A stretch of DNA of 64,000 bases from Streptomyces luomodiensis (GCF_031679605.1 NZ_CP117522.1:6262001-6326000), one strand, 5' to 3'; shown: positions 17,372 through 26,957, counted from the stretch's first letter. A program made the numbers and translations. Notes: generated by a model from the sequence alone, not told the origin.

Positions 17372-17674
17372 TCAGCCCTCGGCGGTGGTTCCGGGGCCGT
17401 CCGGGGTCTCGGCCGCCCCTTCGGCCAGTGCCGCGTCCAGCCGCGCCCGTGCGCCCTCCAGCCAGTGGCGGCAGACCTTTGCCAGCTCCTCGCCCCGCTC
17501 CCACAGGGCGAGTGAATCCTCCAGGCTGGTGCCGCCCGCCTCCAGCCGGCGCACCACCTCCACCAGCTCGTCGCGCGCCTGCTCATAGCCGAGCGTCGTC
17601 TCCGCCCGGTCGGCCCCTTCGGCCCCTTCGGCCTGCTCGGCCTGCTCGTCCGTCTGCCCCTGCGTCTTCGACAT
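17372..17674 (-). CDS. xseB: Exodeoxyribonuclease VII small subunit
   Basis: The non-catalytic partner of XseA. Several copies bind one large subunit to form exonuclease VII, which degrades single-stranded DNA in repair. The roughly 100-residue product carries the diagnostic core [21 protein letters not shown] followed by [19 protein letters not shown]. An acidic Glu/Ala-rich head and a tail of low complexity flank it. The ATG at 17674 is preferred; an in-frame GTG at 17683, one base after the xseA stop, is the alternative. Either way it is the second gene of an xseA-xseB operon. Confidence 0.88.
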   Translation of the reverse strand: MSKTQGQTDEQAEQAEGAEGADRAETTLGYEQARDELVEVVRRLEAGGTSLEDSLALWERGEELAKVCRHWLEGARARLDAALAEGAAETPDGPGTTAEG

Positions 17675-17684
17675 ATCGCTCACC

Positions 17685-18923
17685 CTATTCGGCGGGTCCG
17701 ACAGCTTCGGCGGGTCCGACAGCCGCCCGCACCCGGAACTCGCCCTCGGCGACCCGCGCCCGCAGCTCCTCGCCCTCCGTGACCTCGTCGGCCGCCCGCA
17801 CCACCGAGCCGTCGGGGTGCTGGAGCACCGCATAGCCGCGCCGCAGCGTCGCGGCGGGGGAGAGGGCCACCACCCGGGCCTGGGTGTGGGCCAGCTCGGA
17901 GTCGGCCCGGTCCAGCAGGTGTCCCAGGCAGCGGCGGGCGCGCTCCAGCGCGGACGTGATCCGCTCCTCGCGCTCGTCCACCATGCGGTGCGGCTGCCGC
18001 ATGCACGGCCGGCCCAGCGCGGCGGCCAGCCCCCGCTCCTCCCGGTCCAGCAGCCCGTGCACCGTGCGCAGCGCGCGCTCCCGCAGCTGCTGGATGCGCA
18101 GCAGTTCCTCGCCCACATCCGGGACGATCTTCTTCGCCGCGTCGGTGGGCGTGGAGGCGCGCAGATCGGCGACCAGGTCGAGCAGTGGCGAGTCCGGTTC
18201 ATGGCCGATCGCGGAGACCACCGGCGTACGGCACGCCGCCACCGCCCGCACCAGCTGCTCATCGGAGAACGGCAGCAGGTCCTCCACACTGCCGCCGCCG
18301 CGCGCCACCACGATCACATCCACGGCCGGCAGCGCGTCCAGCTCCTTGACCGCCTCGATCACCTGCGGCACCGCGTGCACCCCCTGCACCGCCACATTGC
18401 GCACCTCGAAGCGGACGGCGGGCCAGCGCAGCCGCGCGTTCTCCAGCACATCGCGCTCGGCGGCCGAGGCGCGCCCGCAGACCAGCCCTATCAGCTGCGG
18501 CAGAAAGGGCAGCGGCTTCTTGCGGTCGGCCGCGAAGAGCCCCTCCGCCGCCAGCGCCTTCTTCAGCCGCTCGAGCCGCGCGAGCAGCTCGCCCACCCCC
18601 ACCGGGCGGATCTCGGCGGCCCGCAGGGACAGCTGGCCGCGCGGTGCGTACCACTCCGGCTTGGCGTGGACCACGACCCGCGCGCCCTCGGCGACCGTGT
18701 CCGCGATCTTGTCGAAGACGGCGCGGAAGCAGGTGACGGTCAGCGAGATGTCGTAACTCGGGTCGCGCAGGGTCAGGAACACCACACCGGCGCCGGGGCG
18801 CCGGGACAGCTGGGTGATCTGCCCTTCGACCCACACCGCGCCGAGCCGGTCGATCCAGCCCCCGATCAGCCGGGAGACCTCGCCGACCGGGATCGGCGCT
18901 TCCGCGGACGTGTTGACAGCCAT
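17685..18923 (-). CDS. xseA: Exodeoxyribonuclease VII large subunit
   Basis: Catalytic subunit of exonuclease VII, acting on single-stranded DNA ends. The 412-residue protein has the N-terminal OB fold ([25 protein letters not shown]), then the nuclease core with [66 protein letters not shown] and the C-terminal [11 protein letters not shown] motif. A long helical part separates the core from the C-terminus as usual. It is divergent from ispH with 62 bp between the start codons. Confidence 0.95.
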   Translation of the reverse strand: MAVNTSAEAPIPVGEVSRLIGGWIDRLGAVWVEGQITQLSRRPGAGVVFLTLRDPSYDISLTVTCFRAVFDKIADTVAEGARVVVHAKPEWYAPRGQLSLRAAEIRPVGVGELLARLERLKKALAAEGLFAADRKKPLPFLPQLIGLVCGRASAAERDVLENARLRWPAVRFEVRNVAVQGVHAVPQVIEAVKELDALPAVDVIVVARGGGSVEDLLPFSDEQLVRAVAACRTPVVSAIGHEPDSPLLDLVADLRASTPTDAAKKIVPDVGEELLRIQQLRERALRTVHGLLDREERGLAAALGRPCMRQPHRMVDEREERITSALERARRCLGHLLDRADSELAHTQARVVALSPAATLRRGYAVLQHPDGSVVRAADEVTEGEELRARVAEGEFRVRAAVGPAEAVGPAE

Positions 18924-18972
18924 GACCGCGAGGGTATCGGCCGATACCGACAGACCCCCGGGTCATCGCCCC

Positions 18973-18978
18973 TACCAT
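18973..18978 (+). promoter_or_regulatory. ispH: TACCAT -10 element for leaderless ispH
   Basis: TACCAT lies 7 bp before the ATG at 18986, where the expected transcription start coincides with the start codon. No ribosome binding site is present for this ATG or for the one at 18977, which overlaps the hexamer. Confidence 0.5.
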
Positions 18979-18985
18979 GGGGGAC

Positions 18986-20005
18986 ATGACTGCAACCTCC
19001 GCCCGCCGGGTCCTGCTCGCGGCCCCCCGTGGCTACTGTGCCGGTGTCGACCGTGCCGTGATCGCTGTCGAAAAGGCCCTGGAGCAGTACGGCGCGCCGA
19101 TCTACGTGCGCAAGGAGATCGTCCACAACAAGTACGTCGTCCAGACGCTGGAGAAGAAGGGCGCCATCTTCGTCGACGAGACGGAGGAGGTGCCCGAGGG
19201 CTCGATCGTGATCTTCTCCGCGCACGGTGTCGCGCCGGTCGTCCATGAGGAGGCCGCCCAGCGGAAGCTGGCCACGATCGACGCCACCTGTCCGCTGGTC
19301 ACCAAGGTCCACAAGGAAGCAGTCCGGTTCGCCAAGGAGGACTACGACATCCTCCTGATCGGTCATGAGGGCCATGAGGAGGTCATCGGCACCAGCGGCG
19401 AGGCCCCGGACCACATCACCCTGGTCGACGGCCCCGACGATGTGAAGAACGTCGAGGTGCGCGACGAGTCCAAGGTCGTCTGGCTCTCCCAGACCACCCT
19501 CTCGGTCGACGAGACCATGGAGACCGTGGACGCGCTCAAGGAGCGCTTCCCGAAGCTCATCAGCCCGCCCAGCGACGACATCTGCTACGCGACCCAGAAC
19601 CGCCAGACCGCGATCAAGCAGGTGGCGGCCGAGTCCGACCTGGTCATCGTCGTCGGCTCCAAGAACTCCTCCAACTCGGTGCGGCTGGTGGAGGTCGCCC
19701 TCGGCGCGGGCGCCAAGGCCGGCCATCTGGTCGACTACGCGAGCGAGATCGACGAGGCATGGCTGGAGGGCGTCAGCACGGTCGGCGTGACCTCCGGCGC
19801 CTCGGTGCCGGACGTGCTCGTCGAGGGCGTCCTGGAGTGGCTGGCCGAGCGCGGCTTCGGCGATGTCGAGGTCGTCCAGCCCATGCAGGAGTCCCTGACC
19901 TTCTCGCTGCCCAAGGAGCTGCGCCGGGACCTGCGGGCCGAGGCCGCCGCGGCGGTCGCGACGGGCGCGGCGGGCGCGGGCCGGCCGGAGGGGCCGCGGC
20001 GGTGA
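18986..20005 (+). CDS. ispH: 4-hydroxy-3-methylbut-2-enyl diphosphate reductase
   Basis: Last step of the non-mevalonate isoprenoid pathway: reduces HMBPP to isopentenyl and dimethylallyl diphosphate with a [4Fe-4S] cluster. The three cluster cysteines are visible in [23 protein letters not shown] and [11 protein letters not shown]. The proton-relay Glu/Thr region ([10 protein letters not shown]) and [11 protein letters not shown] are also present. An in-frame ATG at 18977 gives three more residues, but a TACCAT hexamer overlapping it favours a leaderless start at 18986. The stop overlaps the GTG of ppgK by three bases, so the two are coupled. Roughly 339 residues. Confidence 0.96.
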   Translation: MTATSARRVLLAAPRGYCAGVDRAVIAVEKALEQYGAPIYVRKEIVHNKYVVQTLEKKGAIFVDETEEVPEGSIVIFSAHGVAPVVHEEAAQRKLATIDATCPLVTKVHKEAVRFAKEDYDILLIGHEGHEEVIGTSGEAPDHITLVDGPDDVKNVEVRDESKVVWLSQTTLSVDETMETVDALKERFPKLISPPSDDICYATQNRQTAIKQVAAESDLVIVVGSKNSSNSVRLVEVALGAGAKAGHLVDYASEIDEAWLEGVSTVGVTSGASVPDVLVEGVLEWLAERGFGDVEVVQPMQESLTFSLPKELRRDLRAEAAAAVATGAAGAGRPEGPRR

Positions 20006-20793
20006 CGGACGGACAGGGGGGCACCGGGGCGTTCGCGGCGAAGGTGTTCGGCGTCGACATCGGTGGTTCGGGCATCAAGGGCGCCCCGGTGGACCTGGGC
20101 CGGGGCGAGCTCGCGGAGGAGCGCCGTAAGGTGCTCACCCCGCATCCGGCCACGCCCGACGCGGTCCTGGACGGAGTGGTGGAGGTCGTCCGGCATTTCG
20201 ACTGGTCCGGGCTGCCGGTCGGGGTGACCTTCCCGGGTGTGGTGCGCAACGGCGTCACCCTTACCGCCGCCAATGTCGACAAGGGCTGGATCGGCACCGA
20301 TCTGGCGTCGCGGCTCGGCGGGCGACTGGGCTGTCCCGTCACGGTGCTGAACGACGCGGACGCGGCCGGGGTCGCGGAGGTGGCCTTCGGCGCGGCCCGC
20401 GGCGTCAAGGGCACCGTGATCGTGCTCACCCTGGGCACCGGCATCGGCAGCGCGGTCTTCACCGACGGGCAGCTGGTCCCCAACACCGAGCTGGGCCATC
20501 TGGAGCTGGACGGCCACGAGGCGGAGAAGCGGGCCTCGACCAAGGTCAAGGAGGACGAGGACCTCAGCTGGTCGCACTGGGCGCGCCGGGTGCGCAAGTA
20601 TCTCCAGCATCTGGAGATGCTCTTCTCGCCGGAGCTCTTCGTGCTGGGCGGCGGGGTGAGCCGTAAGGCGCACAAGTTCCTGCCGCTGATCGAGGGCGTC
20701 AGGGCCGAGATCGTCCCGGCGCGGCTACAGAACAACGCGGGGATCGTGGGTGCCGCGATGGCCGCGGCCGCTGCTGCTGGCGACGCCGGGTGA
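20002..20793 (+). CDS. ppgK: Polyphosphate glucokinase
   Basis: ROK-family kinase that phosphorylates glucose with inorganic polyphosphate (often ATP too). The 263-residue protein has the phosphate loop [18 protein letters not shown], the catalytic base region [28 protein letters not shown] and the ROK segment [15 protein letters not shown]. The actinobacterial PpgK segment [20 protein letters not shown] follows. GTG overlaps the ispH stop (GTGA), so the two form an operon. The last 95 bp overlap the convergent DUF6542 gene. Confidence 0.95.
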   Translation: MTDGQGGTGAFAAKVFGVDIGGSGIKGAPVDLGRGELAEERRKVLTPHPATPDAVLDGVVEVVRHFDWSGLPVGVTFPGVVRNGVTLTAANVDKGWIGTDLASRLGGRLGCPVTVLNDADAAGVAEVAFGAARGVKGTVIVLTLGTGIGSAVFTDGQLVPNTELGHLELDGHEAEKRASTKVKEDEDLSWSHWARRVRKYLQHLEMLFSPELFVLGGGVSRKAHKFLPLIEGVRAEIVPARLQNNAGIVGAAMAAAAAAGDAG

Positions 20794-21373
20794 TCAGCAC
20801 CACCCGCCGTACGAGCACGATCACGGCGGTCAGCAGCGTTCCCGTGTAGAGCCAGCCGGCCTGCAAGGACAGCGCGGTGAACACCCCTACCGCCTGTCCG
20901 CCGAACCCCGCCGAACCCTCGTTGATCGGCAGCAGTCCGACCGTGTAGGCCAGCGGCACCGTCACCGGCCCCGCCAGCAGATCGGCGGGGCGCACCCACA
21001 GCCCGCAGGCCACGCACACCGGCAGGAAGAGCACGCTGTAGACGGTGGGGGAGCCGGAGCACAGCAGCGCGTCGAGGCAGCCGAGGACGAACATCGCGAG
21101 CGTGGTCAGCAGCCCCGCGCCCAGCCCGGTCAGCCGGGGGCTCGGCAGGGACAGCCCTCGGGCCCGGCGCAGCGCGGCGGCCGGCCCGGCGGCACGGCGG
21201 CCGGACGGCCCCGGCCGCCGTGCCGCCGCCTGCCGCGGGGCCCTCGGCGCGCCGCCGGGGCGCCCACGGCTCCGCTCCGTCCTCCTGCCCCGGCCCGTAT
21301 ACGTATCGTCCGCGGCCGGGCGGGGCGACGGGGCCGCTGCCCGGCGGGGCGTACGCGTCCTGTAATGCTCCAC
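20699..21373 (-). CDS. DUF6542-type integral membrane protein
   Basis: The 224-residue product has a basic, Pro/Arg-rich disordered head (about 1-75) and then four hydrophobic helices from LTGLGAGLLTTLAMFVLGCLD to GWLYTGTLLTAVIVLVRRVVL, ending in an Arg/Pro-rich tail. The layout matches proteins annotated DUF6542 in Streptomyces; the function is unknown. I chose the GTG giving VEHYRTRTP because TACGTT ends 6 bp before it, suggesting a leaderless transcript. Its 3' end overlaps the ppgK 3' end in a tail-to-tail manner. Confidence 0.7.
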   Translation of the reverse strand: MEHYRTRTPRRAAAPSPRPAADDTYTGRGRRTERSRGRPGGAPRAPRQAAARRPGPSGRRAAGPAAALRRARGLSLPSPRLTGLGAGLLTTLAMFVLGCLDALLCSGSPTVYSVLFLPVCVACGLWVRPADLLAGPVTVPLAYTVGLLPINEGSAGFGGQAVGVFTALSLQAGWLYTGTLLTAVIVLVRRVVLITRRRQQQRPRPSRHPRSPRCSVAAPGRSRP

Positions 21374-21559
21374 CTGACCAACGTAGGTGGCCGGAGGACA
21401 GGAATCCGGTCTTGGACACGCCCTTCGCAGGACCTTGGCAGTGTGTTCGACGGATTGTCGGCCCGGCCGGGTGATCGGGGACGGCCCCGTAGACTGGTGG
21501 ACCGGCCCCACCGGGGCTCGTCATCCGTCCTCACATTCTCGCTACGGGAAGTCGCCAAC

Positions 21560-22648
<1,089 letters not shown>

Positions 22649-22660
22649 TACGTCCGGGGC

Positions 22661-22700
22661 AAGGCCGTCTGACCTGCGGCGGAGTGGGTCGGGCGGCCTT
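22661..22700 (+). terminator. Terminator after ychF
   Basis: A 14-bp stem (22661-22674 with 22687-22700, two G-U pairs) and a 12-base loop, followed by TTT, begins 12 bp after the ychF stop. Confidence 0.7.
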
Positions 22701-23072
22701 TGCGGTCCGCACACGGTCCGCAGCGTGCTGACGTCGGTCAGTGCGTGGGGGAGCGGCTACGCCGTTTCGTCGACCTGTGGCTGAGCATCGGCGGACTGGT
22801 CCGCGTATGCCTTGTCGACGGCGGCCCGGGTAGACCACGGGCCCGCCTTGCGGCGACCACGCAGCCGCCGCAGCCCTCACAGCCAGCCCAGCCCTCGCTC
22901 ACCTTCGAGCTCCCCGATGGCTCCCTCCAGCATGTGCGGGTCACCCAGGTGCTCAACGCGGGCTACGCCGGACGCAGCCAGGAGAGGCGACAACGAGCCG
23001 TTTCGCCGAGACGGACCAGCGCTGTCGGACTCCGCTTCCGTGCTCCAGCCGGCCGGCTGTACCCGGACGGGC
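22701..23072. other. Gene-poor spacer after ychF
   Basis: Apart from the short relict at 22867-22985, I see no gene, RNA or repeat. The block gcccgggtagaccacgggc near 22825 is a short dyad of uncertain meaning. Confidence 0.4.
22867..22985 (+). pseudogene. Relict 5' end of a DUF2848-like gene
   Basis: One frame reads LTFELPDGSLQHVRV followed by TQVLNAGYAGRSQ, which looks like the N-terminus of DUF2848 (fumarylacetoacetate-hydrolase-like) proteins, and then degenerates into Arg-rich nonsense. No start codon with a ribosome site is visible and no downstream remainder was found. The assignment rests on remembered family sequence. Confidence 0.35.
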
Positions 23073-23411
23073 TCACTGAGAGTCGTCGTGCTGTTCGGCT
23101 GCGGCGCGGCGGAACTCCGCGTTGATGCGCTGAGCTTCTTCGAGCTGGTCCTCGAGGATGACGATGCGGCAGGCGGCCTCGATCGGCATGCCCTGGTCGA
23201 CGAGTTCGCGGGCGCGGGCGGCGATCCGCAGCTGGTAGCGGGAGTACCGGCGGTGCCCGCCCTCCGAGCGGAGCGGGGTGATGAGACGGGCCTCACCGAT
23301 GGCGCGGAGAAAGCCGGGCGTGGTGCCGAGCATCTCTGCTGCCCGTCCCATGGTGTAGGCGGGGTAGTCGTCGTCGTCCAGACGACCACTGAGCGGATTG
23401 TCTGCCGTCAT
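23073..23411 (-). CDS. MerR-family transcriptional regulator
   Basis: The 112-residue protein has a winged helix-turn-helix (about 17-75: AYTMGRAAEMLGTTPGFLRAIGEARL, then EGGHRRYSRYQLRIAARARELVDQG) and a short coiled dimerisation helix ending in QLEEAQRINAEFRRAA. It has no cysteine-rich metal site and no ligand domain, so it is a short MerR-like regulator of unknown signal. GAGGTGAGA lies immediately before the ATG at 23411. A very stable hairpin lies 27 bp upstream in the leader. Confidence 0.83.
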   Translation of the reverse strand: MTADNPLSGRLDDDDYPAYTMGRAAEMLGTTPGFLRAIGEARLITPLRSEGGHRRYSRYQLRIAARARELVDQGMPIEAACRIVILEDQLEEAQRINAEFRRAAAEQHDDSQ

Positions 23412-23437
23412 TCTCACCTCGTTGAGCAACGCGTCGA

Positions 23438-23468
23438 GGGGCCCTGGTGCCGTATGCACCAGGGCCCC
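23438..23468 (-). other. Perfect 13-bp hairpin in the merR leader
   Basis: GGGGCCCTGGTGC (23438-23450) pairs perfectly with GCACCAGGGCCCC (23456-23468) around a 5-base loop. On the minus strand it precedes the merR-like start by 27 bp. It could be a leader element or the terminator of a lost upstream gene. Confidence 0.6.
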
Positions 23469-24001
23469 GAAGGAAATTCAACACCATCTGTCGGCCCTAC
23501 TGCTGTGCCGACCTTCTGTTTTCCGCTACGCCGCCCGGGAAGGGCGGGACCGCGGGGATCGTGGATGCGTGACCGGGGACCACCTTCCATTCCAAGGTCT
23601 TGCGGTACCCGGACCGGTTCTCCGTGCCCGGGGGATCCTGATGGCGTCCGCTTCCTCCGTTCTTCGCTGAGTCATCCACTGCTGGGTGCGTGCCCGGTGC
23701 GGCTGCCGTCCCGTCGCCTTCCTGGCTGGGAACGACCTGGCTTCGCGACTGCGCAGCCGCACCGACCTGCGAACTTCATGTTGTTCTACCCGCCAGTTCG
23801 TGTCTGCCGGGTCTCGCTTGACTCTGTCTACGGGAGAAATCGTAGCCAGGTAACTGACGAAAGTCTACTCTGGCGAGCATAGGTTTTGACCTGTGGGGAC
23901 CCTAGGCAACCCCTGCGGCACCTCGGCCAGAGACGTTGGCACGTTCACCGCTGCGTTCAGTGGGGCCCAGCCGGCCGGGCAGGCGAATAAAATCGGCTCT
24001 T
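23469..24001. other. Intergenic region between divergent merR-like gene and small ORF
   Basis: About 530 bp with a lower GC content than the surroundings, especially 23780-23900. No coding frame shows actinobacterial codon bias. It should hold both divergent promoters; the clear one is TAAAAT at 23988-23993 for the plus-strand gene. Confidence 0.4.
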
Positions 24002-24382
24002 ATGTCGAACGCTGACGAACTGCTCGTTGACGTGGCCGCCATGGTGGAATCCGAGCAGAGCAATCAGATGTCCCTGACCGTGGTCACCGGCGGCGCTGTC
24101 ATCACCGGACGGTTGGCTCCCGAAGCCGTGTGGAGGCAGCGTGTGTCCGAGATCCTGAGGGACTCGGACCGCCTCGGTCCCTTCTCCGGCGTCTTCACCC
24201 ACGATGAGCCGCAGGATCAGGACCGGCCTGCCCGCGGCGAGCCGCCCACGCATCTGCACTTCCACGTCGCCCGGATCCTGCAAGGCAGCATGGGCATCCC
24301 CGAGACGGGCGGGATGTACCGTGTTGCGATCAAGGACGTCAGCGGCTGGACCGTTGGCGACTTCAGCTACTCCGACTCATGA
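24002..24382 (+). CDS. Small unrecognised protein
   Basis: I do not recognise this 126-residue protein. It starts with an amphipathic helix (NADELLVDVAAMVESEQ), then a strand-turn-strand MSLTVVTGGAVITGRLAP. A charged loop DEPQDQDRPARGEPP separates this from HLHFHVARILQGSMG and YRVAIKDVSGWTVGDFSYSDS. The layout loosely recalls small gas-vesicle accessory proteins (GvpU-like), but that is weak. TAAAAT ends 8 bp before the ATG and there is no Shine-Dalgarno sequence, so the transcript is probably leaderless. A 16-bp perfect terminator hairpin follows. Confidence 0.65.
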   Translation: MSNADELLVDVAAMVESEQSNQMSLTVVTGGAVITGRLAPEAVWRQRVSEILRDSDRLGPFSGVFTHDEPQDQDRPARGEPPTHLHFHVARILQGSMGIPETGGMYRVAIKDVSGWTVGDFSYSDS

Positions 24383-24440
24383 GTCACGAACCCCCGGCCG
24401 GCCCGGGAGGCGCTGCGGTGCCGACCGGACGCTGAACCCG

Positions 24441-24478
24441 TTGAGGGCTCGACCGGAGCGTGCCGGTCGAGCCCTCAA
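24441..24478. terminator. Perfect 16-bp bidirectional terminator
   Basis: TTGAGGGCTCGACCGG (24441-24456) pairs without mismatch with 24463-24478 around a 6-base loop. It lies between two convergent genes and has A/T-rich ends on both sides. Confidence 0.8.
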
Positions 24479-24514
24479 TGCCGTTCTGGTCCCGGCTTCC
24501 GCCTGTCCCGCCGG

Positions 24515-24823
24515 TTACCTGGGCGCGGGGGTGCCGAGCTGAGCCGACGCTTCCTCCAGCGGAGTGAGGCCGCGCGTGGGGGAGGTGTCGGGGAGGGCGC
24601 GGCACACGAAGCCGAGGCGGGTCATGGCCCTGGTGACTTCGCCGGCGGTGAAGTCACGACGGTCCTGCCCGGTGATGACCTCGCCCACCTGCTTCACCGG
24701 GTACTGGCGGCGGCCGATGATCACGGACTCACCCGTGACGAGTTCGGGTGTGACGCCCTTCATCGACGCCAGCACTCCACTTTTGGTCAGGTCGAACGGG
24801 AAACGGGCGATGATGCAGCGCAT
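24515..24823 (-). CDS. Conserved small protein next to the DEAD-box helicase
   Basis: The 102-residue product begins MRCIIARFPFDLTKSGV and continues with VTGESVIIGRRQYPVKQVGEV and DFTAGEVTRAMTRLGFVC. I recall similar short proteins encoded beside cold-shock and RNA-helicase genes in other Streptomyces, but know no function. The first half is strand-rich and the second helical; there are no membrane segments. GAGG lies 5 bp before the ATG. It is read in the same direction as the helicase gene, but a strong hairpin separates them. Confidence 0.72.
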   Translation of the reverse strand: MRCIIARFPFDLTKSGVLASMKGVTPELVTGESVIIGRRQYPVKQVGEVITGQDRRDFTAGEVTRAMTRLGFVCRALPDTSPTRGLTPLEEASAQLGTPAPR

Positions 24824-24881
24824 GGGTGCCTCATAGGTAGGAGGGAGAGGGTCTGACCGGGGGAGAGGGCTTGAACGCCCA

Positions 24882-24922
24882 CGGCCCGGCCCTGCTCGTC
24901 GAGGCCGGGCAGGGCCGGGCCG
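24882..24922 (-). terminator. Hairpin between helicase gene and the 102-aa gene
   Basis: A perfect 14-bp stem (24882-24895 with 24909-24922) and 13-base loop lie 40 bp downstream of the helicase stop. It probably ends most helicase transcripts, leaving the 102-aa gene with partial read-through or its own promoter. Confidence 0.7.
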
Positions 24923-24961
24923 CCGGTACCGGGAATGGGCAGGAGCCCGATCGCGAACGTT

Positions 24962-26485
24962 CTAGGCTGCCGCGTCGGGGGCCGACTGCCGCTGAGCCGT
25001 GCGGCGCGCCGCACGGCCGGTCGGACGGTCCGCAGTGGTACGGCTGCGCCGACCGCGAGACGCGGGGGCGCCGCGCTCGGAGCGCTTGTCCACCGGTGCC
25101 GTGAGGACGACCGGGATGCCCGACGGAGCCCGCGCACCGGTGATGCGGTTCAGTTCCGCTTCACCCGAGCGGACCTGGGTGGTCCGAGGGCGGATTCCGG
25201 CGTCCGACATGAGACGGGTCGTGCCGCGGCGCTGGCTGGGCGTCACCAGGGTGACGACGAGACCGGACTCGCCGGCGCGGGCCGTGCGGCCTCCCCGGTG
25301 AAGGTAGTCCTTGTGGTCACTGGGCGGGTCCACGTTGACCACCAGGTCGAGGTTGTCGACATGGATACCGCGTGCCGCGACATTGGTCGCCACCAGGACC
25401 GTCACATGCCCCGTCTTGAACTGGGCCAGGGTCCGGGTACGCTGCGGCTGCGACTTTCCACCGTGCAGTGCGGCGGCCCGTACCCCGCTCTCCAGCAGGT
25501 GCCTGGTGAGCTGGTCGACGGCACGCTTGGTGTCCAGGAACATGATCACTCGGCCCTCGCGCGCCGCGATCTCCGTGGTCACCTGATGCTTGTCCGTGCC
25601 GTGCACATGCAGTACGTGGTGCTCCATCGTGGTGACCGCAGCCGCGGACGGGTCAATGGAGTGGACCACCGGGTCGATCAGGTACCGGCGGACCAGAAGG
25701 TCGACGTTGCGGTCCAAGGTGGCTGAGAACAGCATCCGTTGCCCCTCCGGGCGTACCTGCTCCAGCAGTGCTGTGACCTGCGGCATGAAGCCCATGTCGG
25801 TCATCTGGTCGGCTTCGTCCAGGACGGTGATGCCGACCTGGTCCAGGCGGCAGTCGCCCCGCTTGACGAGGTCCTTCAGCCGGCCAGGCGTCGCGACGAC
25901 GACCTCCGCCCCGCCACGCAGCGCACCGGCCTGCTTGCCGATCGACATCCCACCGACCACCGTGGCCAGCCGCAGCTGCACGGAGCGGGCGTACGGAGTG
26001 AGCGCATCGGCGACCTGCTGTGCCAGCTCCCGGGTGGGCACCAGCACCAGCGCCAGCGGCTGCCGGGGCTCGGCTCGCCGGCCGGCCGTACGGGCCAGCA
26101 GCGCCAGGCCGAAGGCGAGGGTCTTGCCGGAACCGGTGCGCCCGCGGCCGAGTACGTCACGACCCGCGAGGGAGTTCGGCAGGGTCGCCGCCTGGATCGG
26201 AAACGGTGCGGTCACGCCTTCGGCGATGAGCGCGGCCAGCAACTGCCGGGGCATCTCGAGATCAGCGAACGCCTCGACGGCGGGGAGCGCGGGGCTGATC
26301 GTTATTGGCACGGCGAACTCCCCCCGCGGTGCGGCGGGGCGGTCCCCGTAACCGCGTGAACGGCTCGGAGTGCCGGAGCGTTTGGAAACCGTAGTCGCCA
26401 AGCGGCTGCCGCCCTTTCGGGAACCCGAACTGCCGGTACGGGCATGGTCACGGGTGAATCGGTCGTTCGTACGTGTGCGGTTCAT
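24962..26485 (-). CDS. DEAD-box RNA helicase
   Basis: ATP-dependent RNA helicase of the RhlE/CsdA type. The 507-residue protein has a basic Arg/Ser-rich head (about 1-60), then the core. Visible motifs: Q motif region FADLEMPRQLLAALIAEGVTAPFPIQ, motif I GRTGSGKT, Ia VPTRELAQQ, TPGRL, motif II VLDEAD, motif III SATLD, VATNVAARGIHVDNLDLV and motif VI HRGGRTARAG. A basic Arg-rich tail for RNA contact follows. The ATG at 26485 has GAGGAAGG just upstream; that ribosome site is buried in a 12-bp hairpin. Being next to a cold-shock gene suggests a role in unfolding RNA at low temperature. Confidence 0.94.
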   Translation of the reverse strand: MNRTRTNDRFTRDHARTGSSGSRKGGSRLATTVSKRSGTPSRSRGYGDRPAAPRGEFAVPITISPALPAVEAFADLEMPRQLLAALIAEGVTAPFPIQAATLPNSLAGRDVLGRGRTGSGKTLAFGLALLARTAGRRAEPRQPLALVLVPTRELAQQVADALTPYARSVQLRLATVVGGMSIGKQAGALRGGAEVVVATPGRLKDLVKRGDCRLDQVGITVLDEADQMTDMGFMPQVTALLEQVRPEGQRMLFSATLDRNVDLLVRRYLIDPVVHSIDPSAAAVTTMEHHVLHVHGTDKHQVTTEIAAREGRVIMFLDTKRAVDQLTRHLLESGVRAAALHGGKSQPQRTRTLAQFKTGHVTVLVATNVAARGIHVDNLDLVVNVDPPSDHKDYLHRGGRTARAGESGLVVTLVTPSQRRGTTRLMSDAGIRPRTTQVRSGEAELNRITGARAPSGIPVVLTAPVDKRSERGAPASRGRRSRTTADRPTGRAARRTAQRQSAPDAAA

Positions 26486-26493
26486 GCGGAACC

Positions 26494-26520
26494 TTCCTCG
26501 ATGCGGCACGCATCAAGGAA
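26494..26520 (-). promoter_or_regulatory. Hairpin sequestering the helicase ribosome binding site
   Basis: On the minus-strand mRNA, twelve bases (26520-26509) pair with 26505-26494 around a 3-base loop, with one G-U pair. The 3' arm contains GAGGAA, the core of the helicase Shine-Dalgarno sequence, and ends 8 bases before the AUG. Translation would require the hairpin to open. Confidence 0.65.
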
Positions 26521-26702
26521 TTCCAGCGGTGCTGAGCAGCGCAGAGAATCGCAAGAACGGGCCATGAAATGCGACAGCGGATTCGGCCGGAGCGGAATAC
26601 TCACGGGTTGGGGCGCTGAAAAGGTGACGCGAAGCGGGCCGGGGAGGCCGACGCGTCGAGTGTGGCGTGATGGGGGGACCGCGCCATGCGGTGCAACGGC
26701 TC

Positions 26703-26729
26703 GGGGCCCGCACCCAAAGTGCGGGCCCC
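26703..26729 (-). terminator. Terminator after the cold-shock gene
   Basis: A perfect 11-bp stem (26703-26713 with 26719-26729) and 5-base loop lie 25 bp past the cold-shock stop on its coding strand. Confidence 0.78.
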
Positions 26730-26753
26730 AGCTGCGAACTATGCGCGTCAGGA

Positions 26754-26957
26754 TCAGGCGGGAACGATGTTCTCGGCCGTCGGGCCCTTCTTGCCCTGGG
26801 CGATGTCGAAGCTCACCTTCTGGCCTTCCAGGAGCTCGCGGAAACCTTGGGTGGCGATGTTCGAGTAGTGGGCGAACACGTCAGCGCCGCCACCGTCCTG
26901 CTCGATGAAGCCGAAACCCTTTTCCGCGTTGAACCACTTCACGGTGCCAGTAGTCAT
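26754..26957 (-). CDS. CspA-family cold-shock protein
   Basis: A 67-residue single OB-fold protein that binds single-stranded RNA and DNA and melts RNA structure. It carries both nucleic-acid-binding motifs: KGFGFIEQD (RNP1) and VFAHYSNI (RNP2), after [12 protein letters not shown]. The full-length match to the 7-kDa actinobacterial Csp family is clear. GAAGGAGAT precedes the ATG by 8 bp. The long leader holds a second hairpin. It has its own terminator, upstream of the helicase leader. Confidence 0.97.
   Translation of the reverse strand: MTTGTVKWFNAEKGFGFIEQDGGGADVFAHYSNIATQGFRELLEGQKVSFDIAQGKKGPTAENIVPA

Noticed and set aside
16897..17586. Minus-strand frame across the C-rich spacer and xseB
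   Set aside because: Only low-complexity Arg/Gly/Pro sequence; xseB is in another frame.
18977..18988. Upstream ATG as ispH start
   Set aside because: It overlaps a TACCAT promoter-like hexamer and has no ribosome site; the ATG at 18986 is better placed.
23438..23468. Riboswitch upstream of the MerR-like gene
   Set aside because: It is a single simple hairpin with no conserved aptamer-like architecture.
24002..24382. Gas vesicle accessory protein (GvpU)
   Set aside because: Only a loose strand pattern is shared and no other gvp genes are present.
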